40,191 nt of DNA from a virus. This document shows positions 1 through 6,212 of this stretch, piece by piece (position 1 is the first letter of the stretch; each line of letters begins with the position of its first letter). The stretch spans positions 1 through 40,191 of the IMG/VR virus record IMGVR_UViG_3300034092_004681; one strand, given 5' to 3'. The notes beneath the pieces were generated by a model that saw only the letters and a list, made by a program, of their open reading frames with translations, had not been told where the DNA came from and ran no database searches. The translations under genes and the position numbers were made by a program.

Positions 1-10
1 GCTGCTCCAT
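1..10 (-). CDS. Possible start of a leftward gene cut by the window edge
   Basis: Only the first codons would be inside the window. On the minus strand an AGGAG motif (18-14) is followed by two consecutive ATG codons at 13 and 10. Spacing to the second is 3 nt, which is short. It lies downstream of a promoter-like repeat cassette (50-141), as expected for the first gene of a new leftward transcript. No product can be assigned, and the call rests on position and the Shine-Dalgarno motif only. Confidence 0.3.
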
Positions 11-49
11 CATCTCCTAGATGTTGATTCGCGTTCTTTTAGCGGCGTC

Positions 50-141
50 GTACTCGCCGGAGGCGAGCCTGTCGAACTTATGTTGTTATGTTACTTACTT
101 ATAGTCAGTCAGTTAGAGATAGAACAGCAGCACCCGGGGGG
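50..141 (-). promoter_or_regulatory. Intergenic cassette, copy 1 (AT-rich region plus CC-TCC-GG hairpin)
   Basis: This block is closely similar to 944-1036. The first 18 bases on the plus strand (from GTACTCGCC) are identical and include a 6-bp hairpin with a 3-nt loop (CTCGCC/GGCGAG). An AT-rich tract follows, then a shared ATAGAACAGCAGC block and a G-rich end. Both copies sit just after a GC-rich terminator hairpin and before a leftward gene, so they probably drive the next transcript. AT-rich -10-like motifs exist on the minus strand but no convincing -35, so the exact promoter is not assigned. Confidence 0.55.
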
Positions 142-152
142 TTGCGAGAGAA

Positions 153-192
153 CTTCCCCCCGCCCACCGCGCCTGCGGTGAACGGGGGGAGG
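153..192 (-). terminator. GC-rich hairpin terminator after the 197-517 gene
   Basis: A long stem pairs CTTCCCCCCG..CCACCGC with GCGGTG..CGGGGGGAGG around a small loop. It starts 5 bp beyond the stop codon of the leftward gene at 197-517. No long T-run follows, so it could be a stalling or processing hairpin instead. The same arrangement (gene, strong hairpin, cassette) recurs at 1072-1107. Confidence 0.6.
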
Positions 193-196
193 CCGA

Positions 197-517
197 TCAG
201 ACGATGACCAGTCGTGCGTTCCAGTCCGTTCCAGTATTCCATCGTTCGCGTACGATCCACGCGCCGTCCTCATCCTGACGCAACACTTCGTATCCGATCG
301 GATCGAGCGCGTCCTTCAGAATGAAGAATGCGCGGGTATCGAGTTCGTCGATCCACGACGATGGACGATCCTTCCGAATCGCTTCGATAGCCTTCACGAT
401 CCTATCCGATACACGATCGGATTCTGCTTCCATCCTAGTGCGATTCTCGCGCTCCGTCAGCGTCGAGCGATGCTCATACACGAACTTCCATTCGATCGGG
501 TTCACGTGCTTCACCAT
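197..517 (-). CDS. Hypothetical early-type protein, 106 aa
   Basis: No family was recognised. The chosen start (MVKHVNPIEW) has AAGGGAG seven bases upstream. A longer reading to 577 has no such site. The protein is soluble, charged and Trp-rich, with a helical Arg/Glu-rich stretch (about residues 20-45) and a C-terminal half reading YEVLRQDEDGAWIVRERW, the look of a small alpha/beta domain. Its ribosome-binding region (GAAGGGAGA..CACAATGGT) closely matches that of the upstream gene at 579-863, so the two probably form one leftward unit driven from the cassette at 944-1036 and ended by the hairpin at 153-192. Position at the distal end of the leftward block and GC-rich codons suggest a small host-takeover gene; this is inference. 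Confidence 0.6.
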   Translation of the reverse strand: MVKHVNPIEWKFVYEHRSTLTERENRTRMEAESDRVSDRIVKAIEAIRKDRPSSWIDELDTRAFFILKDALDPIGYEVLRQDEDGAWIVRERWNTGTDWNARLVIV

Positions 518-578
518 TGTGATTCTCCCTTCAGTGAAGCGATGCGCGGCGTCGCATTCGCCGCGCATCACCATCACG

Positions 579-863
579 CTATTGCCAGACGATTCTATTG
601 CGGAAGAATGCTGGTAGTTCGTACCAGACTTCGTCTTCCACTAGCACTCGCTTCGCTTCAGCGTCGCTGAAGTAGTGAATGCCGCCATAGCCGTCCGCTT
701 CCATCACCATCAGCGCGTTCGCATTCGCGCTAAGTGCGACGTGGTAGCGGTGCGGCTTCGGACTCATCACGCCTTCCGTATTCACGCAAGTGATCGTGAT
801 GACGTCATCAGCATCACCGCGTACGGTGACGTCGCAGCCTTCATCAGGTCGATGCCAAGTCAT
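579..863 (-). CDS. Hypothetical early-type protein, 94 aa
   Basis: No family was recognised. The start MTWHRPDEG is preferred because GGGAG lies eight bases before it; an upstream in-frame ATG (914) has no comparable site. The sequence looks like a small beta-rich domain: alternating hydrophobic strands (DVTVRGDADDVITITCVN, HYHVALSANANALMVME) and then a Tyr-Phe-Ser-Asp segment followed by RVLVEDEVWYELP. It is soluble with no membrane segment. It is the first gene after cassette copy 2 and is separated by about 60 bp from the 197-517 gene, which it probably shares a transcript with. Function unknown. Confidence 0.55.
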   Translation of the reverse strand: MTWHRPDEGCDVTVRGDADDVITITCVNTEGVMSPKPHRYHVALSANANALMVMEADGYGGIHYFSDAEAKRVLVEDEVWYELPAFFRNRIVWQ

Positions 864-943
864 ACCATTGTCTCCCTTCCGAGCCTTCGGTGGCTCGCCC
901 TCATCATCGCGCACTCATACAATAGCGTTTTCATACTCGGTCT

Positions 944-1036
944 GTACTCGCCGGAGGCGAGTCCATCGAACTTATTATGTTATTTGTTATTTATATTCAT
1001 ACTGTGAGTTACATATAGAACAGCAGCCCCAGGGGG
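944..1036 (-). promoter_or_regulatory. Intergenic cassette, copy 2 (AT-rich region plus CC-TCC-GG hairpin)
   Basis: Second copy of the block at 50-141. It has the same 18-bp beginning with the CTCGCC/GGCGAG hairpin, a TCGAACTTAT element, an AT-rich tract with different spacing, and the shared ATAGAACAGCAGC element. It lies between the terminator hairpin at 1072-1107 and the leftward genes 579-863 and 197-517. Conservation is patchy, with both ends conserved and the middle diverged, as expected for promoter plus leader or operator sites rather than coding sequence. Confidence 0.55.
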
Positions 1037-1071
1037 CGCGACCGCCACCGAAGTCACATAGGTACAAAGAA

Positions 1072-1107
1072 GCCCCCGCCCTCCGCGCGCTCGCGGAGGA
1101 CGGGGGC
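1072..1107 (-). terminator. GC-rich hairpin terminator after the 1128-1511 gene
   Basis: Arms GCCCCCGCCCTCCGCG and CGCGGAGGACGGGGGC pair over 16 positions with one mismatch around a 4-nt loop. It lies 20 bp past the stop of the leftward membrane-protein gene. There is no long T-run after the stem, so efficiency is uncertain. Confidence 0.6.
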
Positions 1108-1127
1108 GGTTGCGTTTCGTGTGTGTG

Positions 1128-1511
1128 CTATCGCTTGCCGTAGCGGCGGCGCATCTTCTCATCGGCAACGACCACCGCGAAGATTGCGAGCCACGCCGCG
1201 CCCACGCTCGCCACACCCAGAAGGAGCGACATCGCATCGCCCGCACCCAGGAGCCACGAGATCGCCGTGCCAGCGATTCCAGACACCGCGCACACCAGAC
1301 CGAACGCGACCACCTCGCCGTCTGCCTCGCGTGGGTTCTTCGCGTAGCGGTGCTCCATTGCGAGATCACCGAACTCGTAAACGAAACCCGCGAACGATAC
1401 AACGCCGAGAGCCGCGAAACCGAAGAGAACCGAGAGCACCGCATCACCGCGGAGAACGAAAGAAAGAGCCGCCGCCGCCATCGGCGAAAGAAGCAAGAGC
1501 ATTGCGTACAT
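1128..1511 (-). CDS. Small polytopic membrane protein, 127 aa
   Basis: The start is well supported: a perfect AGGAGGT sits seven bases before ATG. The protein has about four hydrophobic segments: residues 3-20, 25-50, 68-90 and 93-113. A charged loop (HRYAKNPREADGE, around 54-66) separates the two pairs, and the protein ends in a basic tail (MRRRYGKR). No family was recognised. Small multi-spanning phage proteins of this kind can be holins, superinfection-exclusion proteins or host membrane modifiers, and nothing here separates these. It is flanked by its own terminator, so it is probably made from a separate transcript. A further hairpin in its long leader (1606-1620) may be regulatory. Confidence 0.65.
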   Translation of the reverse strand: MYAMLLLLSPMAAAALSFVLRGDAVLSVLFGFAALGVVSFAGFVYEFGDLAMEHRYAKNPREADGEVVAFGLVCAVSGIAGTAISWLLGAGDAMSLLLGVASVGAAWLAIFAVVVADEKMRRRYGKR

Positions 1512-1605
1512 TGTGCGTACCTCCTAACTACCACCGCGGCGGCAACGCCACCGCTGACCCCATCATCGCCTATGGTCTTGATCGTGCTTTCTTTGGGGGC
1601 GTGTA

Positions 1606-1620
1606 GCATCCGGAGGATGC
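1606..1620 (-). promoter_or_regulatory. Leader hairpin GCATCC-TCC-GGATGC in the 1512-1754 gap
   Basis: A perfect 6-bp stem with a TCC loop (minus strand) lies in the 243-bp stretch without a gene between 1512 and 1754. It has the same CC-TCC-GG core as the hairpins in cassettes 50-141 and 944-1036, and sits about 95 bp upstream of the strong start at 1511. Its CCTCC is complementary to the GGAGG of that gene's ribosome-binding site. The rest of the gap is G-rich sequence and an A-run near 1690, with no gene seen. A regulatory role is inference. Confidence 0.35.
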
Positions 1621-1754
1621 TCCCAACCCCCAGAATGCGTCCTCGACCCCCCTCCCCCACCGTGCGACTAGGGACGCGGCGGATTTTTTTACAGACGAGG
1701 GGTTGGCGGTTCTATAATCGCTTGCGGAGGGCCTTCCAGAAGCCCCGGAAATGC

Positions 1755-2003
1755 CTATTTGCGGCCCGTAGAGCCTTGTTGATTCGCCTGGCGTATCGTG
1801 AGCTCCCACGCGAGCCTACAGACCGCCTCGTGAGGATTTCTTCCTCGTGCCGATACGACCGCCCCTTTTCGGCTGTGCGCGACTGCCATCCAGTCGTTGT
1901 CGACCATTGCGCGGTGAACGCCGTGAATGGTGAATCCGAATCCAGAAACGGCTGCGTCTGCCTCCTCAAAGGAGAGCATTGCAAAGTCAACCCACTTAGA
2001 CAT
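1755..2003 (-). CDS. Hypothetical protein, 82 aa
   Basis: Family not recognised. The start (MSKWVDFAML) overlaps the end of the upstream gene by 8 bp and has GGAGAAG just before ATG; longer upstream readings in this frame only cross the neighbouring gene. The protein reads as a small alpha/beta domain with an Asp-Asn-Asp-Trp turn (DNDWMAVAHS) and an Arg-rich C-terminal helix (HEAVCRLAWELTIRQ). This pattern, a short strand pair followed by an EAV..LA helix, resembles small phage proteins with a double-stranded-RNA-binding-like or HicB-like look, but I would not assign it. It is co-transcribed with 1996-2253 and the glycosyltransferase upstream. Confidence 0.6.
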   Translation of the reverse strand: MSKWVDFAMLSFEEADAAVSGFGFTIHGVHRAMVDNDWMAVAHSRKGAVVSARGRNPHEAVCRLAWELTIRQANQQGSTGRK

Positions 2004-2253
2004 TCTCTTCTCCGGATACAAGTTTCTGGACTGCAATCTCTGGGGTCTCGCCGACAGCGCGACGCTTAACGATCCAGTTTCCCTTCGGCGACTCGGTGCC
2101 GCGAAGGTAGTCAAGTGCTGTATTGACATTCTCTGCCTTTGGGTCCCACGCACTAGTGCATACGGCCCATTCCTTTGTCTCGTGCAAATACTCCATGATC
2201 GAAAGCACCTCTCCTTCTGGGAGCTGCGCCGCGAGTCGTTCAATCCTGCTCAT
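1996..2253 (-). CDS. Hypothetical protein, 85 aa
   Basis: Not recognised. ATG is preceded by AAGGAG at seven bases. The gene overlaps the glycosyltransferase end (2240-2253) and its own end overlaps the next gene start, so translation is probably coupled. The first part is helical and acidic (MSRIERLAAQLPEGEVLSIM). The C-terminal part repeats the pattern of its neighbour at 1755-2003: a basic strand (WIVKRRAVG) followed by a helix in which a TPEIAVQKLV motif parallels HEAVCRLAW. The two adjacent genes may therefore share a small fold. Soluble, function unknown. Confidence 0.65.
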   Translation of the reverse strand: MSRIERLAAQLPEGEVLSIMEYLHETKEWAVCTSAWDPKAENVNTALDYLRGTESPKGNWIVKRRAVGETPEIAVQKLVSGEENV

Positions 2254-3037
2254 TGTCTGTCTCCTTCATATAGTTTGACGCAAGCTTTGCGAAATCTGTT
2301 TCGTACCCAAACCCACCGTGGTGAACCGTTCGTGCGTCCACAAGCACGTTGATGTCGTACCCAATTGCGCGCATGTCCATGCAGAATCCAAAGTCTTCGC
2401 CCCAGTGCTCCTTGGTTTCTGGATGCACCATAAAGCGGAAGAATTCGGTGAGACGCTGATTTGTTAGGGTGTTCTGATACCAGCGGTCTGGATACTTTTC
2501 CTGGAAGTCCAGCAGTGCCTCTCGACGAATAATCATCGCGCCGGTTCCTGCTCGCTGCGACTTGAGAAGCATTCTTCCGTCAGGGCGCTCTTCGTCAATA
2601 GGAAGGAAGTTCATTCCGCCGATGTATGCTGGCAAATTTTTTGCTGGAATTTCAGGATACTTGCGCAGCACCTCAACCGCTAGTTCGAAATTCGCAATCC
2701 TCTTAGCGCACGGAAGGGCCACGATCGACTCGCCAGATGCAACCGCCCGAAGGACATCCTTTCCCGAAAACTCGATATCCGAGTCAACCATGAAAAGGTG
2801 CGAGTAGCCGCTCTCAAGGAATGAGTGCAACAAGACATTCCTTGCATCGGTGAGGATCGATGATCCGTGCACCATCTTCCACTTGAACTGAATGCCGTTG
2901 TGCATGCAATCCCGCTGAAGCTCCAGCAACCCCATTGTGTTTCCTGGGTGCATCTCGTGGGCGATCGGTCCGCCGGAATAAATCGACGGCAAGTTCTGTT
3001 TTGCCTGATTGCGCATTTGTTTTGCCTTCTTACCCAT
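2240..3037 (-). CDS. GT-A fold glycosyltransferase-like protein, 265 aa
   Basis: Probable nucleotide-sugar glycosyltransferase. The start MGKKAKQMRN is chosen because GGAGAAG lies upstream of ATG and the upstream gene ends across it; the longer frame reading is spurious. A DxD-type metal/nucleotide-sugar site is visible at residues 85-87 in a hydrophobic strand (HLFMVDSDIEF). It is preceded by the TDARN segment (64-68) common in family-2-like phage transferases. Downstream come a GIGGMNF-like region, a GTGAMIIRREAL acceptor-loop region, an EDFGFC motif that could supply the catalytic acid, and a late VHHGG. No signal peptide or membrane segment. In phages such enzymes modify DNA, virion proteins or host surface glycans; which one applies here is unknown. 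Confidence 0.75.
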   Translation of the reverse strand: MGKKAKQMRNQAKQNLPSIYSGGPIAHEMHPGNTMGLLELQRDCMHNGIQFKWKMVHGSSILTDARNVLLHSFLESGYSHLFMVDSDIEFSGKDVLRAVASGESIVALPCAKRIANFELAVEVLRKYPEIPAKNLPAYIGGMNFLPIDEERPDGRMLLKSQRAGTGAMIIRREALLDFQEKYPDRWYQNTLTNQRLTEFFRFMVHPETKEHWGEDFGFCMDMRAIGYDINVLVDARTVHHGGFGYETDFAKLASNYMKETDNEQD

Positions 3038-3683
3038 TGACAACCTTCTCCTTCTTTGAGTAGTTCCACGAATCTTCATCGCCGAGAGCGGCCCACCGTT
3101 CGCCCTCTGCAGAGAACAGTTGCGTGCTGACCTTGAAGTCCGGCATCTTCGGATTCTTAAACACCGTCGCCTCATCCATCCAGATGACACGGTTGTTCGG
3201 CTGAGCGGCAAACTGCCCGTTGTCTAGTCTAATGAAGTTGTAGGACTTGTGCTCTGCCGGAATGGCAGCCCAGTCGGTGTCCACTTCGTTCGGCTCGGGC
3301 TGCACCATGTCCACCGTAAATAAGTATGAGCCCTTGTGCCATGCGCCTGCCTTATCAAGGTACTTGCATGGCATCCCCTTGAGCAGGGTCTTCTCGATGA
3401 CGGCAATTCCTGAGGAGTTGACATCCCACATCTGCAAGAGACCCAGCGGAAGATCGGGTGTTGGCGTTTCTGGGTTCTGGACGTACGCGCTAATGGGAAG
3501 TTTGTCATACAACGCCCCGTATTCCGGCAGGAATGCCTCGATATACAGCGCGCGGTGCCGTGGCGCCTTGACGGTCACCCAGTAGGCTGGGGTGAACTCT
3601 CCGTGGCCATCCTGAAGGTCTCGCAGGTATTCCCTGCGGACGTAGCACGAAACGGTTGGAATGTTTGCAATGACGTGCGGCAT
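3030..3683 (-). CDS. Conserved phage hypothetical protein, 217 aa
   Basis: The reading frame is uninterrupted, with a TAATG start coupled to the upstream zinc-ribbon gene and an 8-bp overlap with the glycosyltransferase downstream. The N-terminus (MPHVIANIPTVSCYVRREYL..GHGEF.PAYWV) and the following Arg-His-Arg, FLPEYGALYDKLP and LPLGLLQMWD segments look like a conserved uncharacterised protein that I recall from environmental tailed phages. No catalytic motif is evident. The protein is beta-rich and soluble. The tight link to a glycosyltransferase suggests they act in one process, but that is inference. Confidence 0.7.
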   Translation of the reverse strand: MPHVIANIPTVSCYVRREYLRDLQDGHGEFTPAYWVTVKAPRHRALYIEAFLPEYGALYDKLPISAYVQNPETPTPDLPLGLLQMWDVNSSGIAVIEKTLLKGMPCKYLDKAGAWHKGSYLFTVDMVQPEPNEVDTDWAAIPAEHKSYNFIRLDNGQFAAQPNNRVIWMDEATVFKNPKMPDFKVSTQLFSAEGERWAALGDEDSWNYSKKEKVVNG

Positions 3684-3862
3684 TATGCGCTCGCCTTGAT
3701 TTTATCTCGATACTTCTTGGCAGCCTGGCGCATGTATTCTCTCCGCCTTTCAAAATCTTCAACTTCCACATTGCATGCAATGCACATTGGATGCTTCCTT
3801 GAGTGGTAGAATTCTCCGTCGTTCGGCCACCACTCTAGACATCTTTTGCACTTGCGTATCAT
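3683..3862 (-). CDS. Zinc-ribbon-like small protein, 59 aa
   Basis: Start and stop are both coupled: ATG overlaps the upstream TAA (TAATG at 3862), and its own TAA overlaps the next ATG. The protein begins MIRKCKRCLEWWPNDGEFY, then PMCIAC, giving C-x2-C and C-x2-C pairs about 18 residues apart, followed by a basic helix (RRREYMRQAAKKYRDK). This is the look of the short zinc-binding modules often found at the N-terminus of phage HNH and endonuclease-VII-type proteins. Here it stands alone with no nuclease domain. It resembles the protein at 5119-5334 (Cx2C..WxP..EFY.R..CxxC). Likely DNA- or RNA-binding; this is inference. Confidence 0.65.
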   Translation of the reverse strand: MIRKCKRCLEWWPNDGEFYHSRKHPMCIACNVEVEDFERRREYMRQAAKKYRDKIKASA

Positions 3863-4002
3863 TAGCTAATAATCTCCGCAACGACCCAGATGATTGCGAA
3901 TGCAACAAACGCGTAGAAAAATGATTCTACGGGCGTCGTCACATAGATTTCTTTGTGTTCATACTTGTAGCGCTGATCATCAACCTTGCGAATCTTTTTC
4001 AT
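3862..4002 (-). CDS. Small single-span membrane protein, 46 aa
   Basis: AGGAG lies five bases before ATG inside the end of the MazG-like gene (23-bp overlap), and the stop forms a TAATG with the next gene. The first 24 residues are charged (MKKIRKVDDQRYKYEHKE). Residues 27-45 form one transmembrane helix (FFYAFVAFAIIWVVAEII) ending at the stop. The charge distribution suggests a cytoplasmic N-terminus. No family recognised. Confidence 0.6.
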   Translation of the reverse strand: MKKIRKVDDQRYKYEHKEIYVTTPVESFFYAFVAFAIIWVVAEIIS

Positions 4003-4489
4003 GCTCACTCCTGTTGACGCTGCGATCTACGGAAAATCCTTTCGGGTATCTGAGGCGGAGCTTCTTCTCGTTCTGAACCGCAACCTCCGAAAGGTCGATC
4101 CGAGCAACTGAGGCAATCTCAGCCACATACCAAAGGATATCACCAAGCTCCTTGGTGATGTAGTCGCGATCGACAGCGTGTCCGTGTCCAATCCACTTCT
4201 TGAGGTGATCGATCAGCTCACCAGACTCCCCAGCAAGGCCCATCGCTGCAATCGCAACGCGCCCCTGTTCTGGGTCGAGGTAGATGTCGCCACGAGCGGT
4301 CATGGCAGCGCCTCGCTGGTAATCGTCAAATCCGCTGGCCCACGCCTTGTGGTCGCAGCAGTTGCCTTCGCTGCACCCAGTACAGCCGCAAGTACACGCG
4401 GTTTCGGTAATCATATTCCTCATCTCCATAAGCTCACGTTCTATTCGCGCATCAACACTGTCGCAAGTACACGCGGTTTCGGGAATCAT
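3980..4489 (-). CDS. mazG-like: MazG-like NTP pyrophosphohydrolase with Cys-rich N-terminal extension, 169 aa
   Basis: The C-terminal two thirds match the MazG / all-alpha NTP-PPase fold, with the metal-binding pattern ExxE...ExxD visible as GESGELIDHLKKW and TKELGDILWYV, followed by a helix (ARIDLSEVAVQNEKKLRLRYP). Such enzymes hydrolyse NTPs or dNTPs, or lower ppGpp signals, and are common in phages. The first 60 residues are unusual: CTCDS, CTCGCTGC and CCDH Cys clusters, probably a metal site. Residues 1-9 and 26-34 are near-identical (MI-P/T-ETACTC) because of an in-frame 75-bp duplication, and both copies have their own AGGAGG or GAGG ribosome site, so a 144-aa form starting at 4414 is also possible. 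Confidence 0.8.
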   Translation of the reverse strand: MIPETACTCDSVDARIERELMEMRNMITETACTCGCTGCSEGNCCDHKAWASGFDDYQRGAAMTARGDIYLDPEQGRVAIAAMGLAGESGELIDHLKKWIGHGHAVDRDYITKELGDILWYVAEIASVARIDLSEVAVQNEKKLRLRYPKGFSVDRSVNRSEHEKDSQG

Positions 4490-4497
4490 ATTTCCTC
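4387..4497. repeat. In-frame direct repeat duplicating a start region
   Basis: Two copies (about 4387-4420 and 4462-4497), 75 bp apart, share the run CGCAAGTACACGCGGTTTCG and then AATCATAT..TTCCTC with few differences. Each encodes the ribosome-binding site, the ATG and the first nine residues of the MazG-like protein. The 75-bp offset keeps the reading frame. This looks like a recent tandem or dispersed duplication. Confidence 0.8.
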
Positions 4498-5070
4498 CTA
4501 AAGCAAAATTACGGGGATTGTTAACATAAGCGCAACTCCAGTCACCCAGAGGGTTGCGGCAAACGCCACGAGGTAGGAGGCGTTCTTCCTGCTCTTCATG
4601 GGTGAGGTTACGCCAAGGGCAAACAGGGCAACAGCAAAGATGCCCGTGAGCACCTGCAGGCGGTTGCTGTAGTTGCCTTCGCGCTCAGATAGCGCAAGGG
4701 GCTCCTCTCCGCTATCGAATGTCTGGTTGTATGGTCCATACACGGCGTCCATATATGCGGCACAGTCTGGCAGTTGGCCTTCTGGGTTTTCCTGCTGGCA
4801 TGGCACCGCATAGACGCTGAACTCATAGGAGCCGCCAAGGTCGGTGTCCCAAGTCAGCAGGTCGGCTCGGTACTTCACCTCTGCCGTAATCCACAGGTTA
4901 TTCGCTTCAGCCATAATCAACTGGTAGTCGCCATAGGCGGCAGACGATGCGTTGTTATGGAATGACGCTTGGATTGCCGTCCAGGCGGTGGTTGTCGACA
5001 CAAGGCCAATCAGCAGCACCACTGCAAGTTCCCCTGATATCTTGTTTAAAAACGTCAACACTCTGTTCAT
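4498..5070 (-). CDS. Membrane protein with large external loop, 190 aa
   Basis: GGGGGTGAGTA precedes ATG. One hydrophobic segment is near the N-terminus (residues 12-34, LAVVLLIGLVSTTTAWTAI) and two more are at the C-terminus (about 138-155 and 165-189), separated by a short basic loop (SPMKSRKNAS). Residues 35-130 form a soluble loop rich in Asn, Tyr and Asp with two Cys (VPCQQE and LPDCAAY) that could form a disulphide outside the cell. The stop overlaps the ribosome-binding site of the MazG-like gene. I recall broadly similar bacterial inner-membrane proteins of unknown function, so host acquisition is possible. No function assigned. Confidence 0.65.
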   Translation of the reverse strand: MNRVLTFLNKISGELAVVLLIGLVSTTTAWTAIQASFHNNASSAAYGDYQLIMAEANNLWITAEVKYRADLLTWDTDLGGSYEFSVYAVPCQQENPEGQLPDCAAYMDAVYGPYNQTFDSGEEPLALSEREGNYSNRLQVLTGIFAVALFALGVTSPMKSRKNASYLVAFAATLWVTGVALMLTIPVILL

Positions 5071-5118
5071 TACTCACCCCCTGCGAGAGCAGGCCTGCAT
5101 GTTGATTCCCATAAAAAT

Positions 5119-5334
5119 TCAGAACGCATCGCCACACCGGCACACATCTTTCCCTGCCTCTCTTGCTGCTAGTCGTTTCCTAGATCTCTCTAATTCCGCT
5201 ATTTGTTCTTCAGCCATGCGTGAGGGCGAAAAGTTTTTTACCCCGTGCTCGCATGAGCGGCACTGCATCTTGCCGCGGCGGTAAAACTCACATTCTGGCG
5301 GCCAAACCTGCTGGCAGCGTGAGCAATGCTTCAA
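5119..5334 (-). CDS. Zinc-ribbon-like small protein, 71 aa
   Basis: The start appears to be TTG overlapping the upstream stop (TTGA at 5334-5331), giving MKHCSRCQQVWPPECEFY. Cys pairs: C4-x2-C7, C26-x2-C29 and a C-terminal CRC. The spacing and the WPP..EFYRR pattern match the 59-aa protein at 3683-3862, so the two are paralogues of one zinc-module family. A charged helix (EEQIAELERSRKRLAAREAG) follows. Probable nucleic-acid binding; partner and target unknown. Confidence 0.6.
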   Translation of the reverse strand: MKHCSRCQQVWPPECEFYRRGKMQCRSCEHGVKNFSPSRMAEEQIAELERSRKRLAAREAGKDVCRCGDAF

Positions 5335-5828
5335 AATTGCACCGACTCGTTGATGACAATTGGCTGTGCCTCGAACGAGGCGAACACAGGCATGCCGGGC
5401 TTGATAAATCCACCCTCGATATTGAAGGAAATGTATTCGTCCGCCTCCTCAATGTGGAAGCAGCCCTCATGAGTGTCCCCTGGGTTGTTCGCCTCGCAGG
5501 TCGACACAAAGTCGTCAAACAAGCGCTGTAGGATCTTGTTGCGGTCGTAGATAGCAACAATCATCTGTCCGTCAGACCCGTGAAAGATTGTCCCGTGTCC
5601 TACGAGGCAATCTTCCCACCCATCGGCGTACAGGACGTCTTCACGCTGTTCAATTGCTGGTCGCGTAATCGTTGTTTGCTCTTCCATGCCCTCAATCCTC
5701 CATAGTCCATACTCTTGTCCATGCTCGGTGAACCCGATCACTCGTGCTGTTCCGTCGTCTAGTGTATCTCGATAAAGTTTGACGTGCACGCCGTTTACTG
5801 TGGCGGTGCAGATCGCTCTGCTGTTCAT
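5331..5828 (-). CDS. Hypothetical protein, 165 aa
   Basis: Not recognised. The start overlaps the upstream stop (ATGA at 5828-5825). The protein is acidic and beta-rich, with alternating short strands (ICTATVNGVHVKLYRD; RVIGFTEHGQEYGLWRIEG; QMIVAIYDRNKIL) and a final segment EYISFNIEGGFIKPG. It looks like one compact soluble domain, with no signal peptide, no membrane helix and no catalytic motif that I can name. It is part of the run of small genes downstream of SSB. Confidence 0.6.
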   Translation of the reverse strand: MNSRAICTATVNGVHVKLYRDTLDDGTARVIGFTEHGQEYGLWRIEGMEEQTTITRPAIEQREDVLYADGWEDCLVGHGTIFHGSDGQMIVAIYDRNKILQRLFDDFVSTCEANNPGDTHEGCFHIEEADEYISFNIEGGFIKPGMPVFASFEAQPIVINESVQF

Positions 5829-6121
5829 GTGTAATTCTTGATTCTTTCTAGTGAGTTTTCATGTATCGGTTCGCTTACGTGCCATGCGTCTAGCATCCAG
5901 GCCGCCCAAAACCGTGGGCGAACAGCGGGGACTACCCGTGTGGCAATCAGTTGCCTGTAGCGGCGGTCGGGAAGCAGGCGAATGATGGTAGTAGCGAGAC
6001 TAGCCGCTACCTCAGTTTTTCCCAAAAAAAATTTCGAGAAGCCATCGTAACGAAGTTGGTTATAGGGGGTCACAATGATCGATCCGTCTACATTGGCGAT
6101 AACCATTCGACCCTGCTTCAT
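5825..6121 (-). CDS. Hypothetical protein, about 98 aa
   Basis: The frame is open further upstream, but MKQGRMVIANVDGS is the first plausible Met and overlaps the stop of a short upstream frame. There is no good ribosome-binding site, so the start is uncertain. The N-terminal part is a small beta hairpin (GRMVIANVDGSIIVTPY). The C-terminal part is basic and helical (LLPDRRYRQLIATRV, RPRFWAAWMLDAWH). The end overlaps the next start (ATGA). The coupled arrangement argues that it is translated. No function seen. Confidence 0.5.
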   Translation of the reverse strand: MKQGRMVIANVDGSIIVTPYNQLRYDGFSKFFLGKTEVAASLATTIIRLLPDRRYRQLIATRVVPAVRPRFWAAWMLDAWHVSEPIHENSLERIKNYT

Positions 6122-6149
6122 CTTGAGCCGCGCGCGAGGATAACTAGTT

Positions 6150-6189
6150 CTCGTACCCAAGAGCCAATGGTGTAACCCTTGGGTACGAG
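6150..6189. repeat. Perfect 12-bp inverted repeat with 16-nt spacer
   Basis: CTCGTACCCAAG at 6150-6161 is repeated in inverse form at 6178-6189. The spacer is 16 nt. It lies between the 33-aa membrane peptide gene and the 5825-6121 gene, in the only stretch of this module without a confident gene. There is no T-run beside it. It could be an operator, a stable mRNA hairpin downstream of ssb, or a replication-associated site. Confidence 0.6.
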
Positions 6190-6212
6190 TCTCCGAAGGA
6201 GAAGCAACACAA

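Noticed and set aside
1110-2069. Long plus-strand frame of 319 residues
   Set aside because: It crosses three leftward genes with good ribosome sites, has very Arg/His-rich shadow composition and no start signal.
6150-6200. tRNA-like T-arm (GGGTACGAGTC)
   Set aside because: No matching acceptor, D or anticodon stems could be paired on either strand.
6118-6210. 30-residue GTG frame between the 33-aa membrane peptide and 5825-6121
   Set aside because: Its stop overlaps the next start (ATGA), but there is no ribosome site and the inverted repeat explains the region better.
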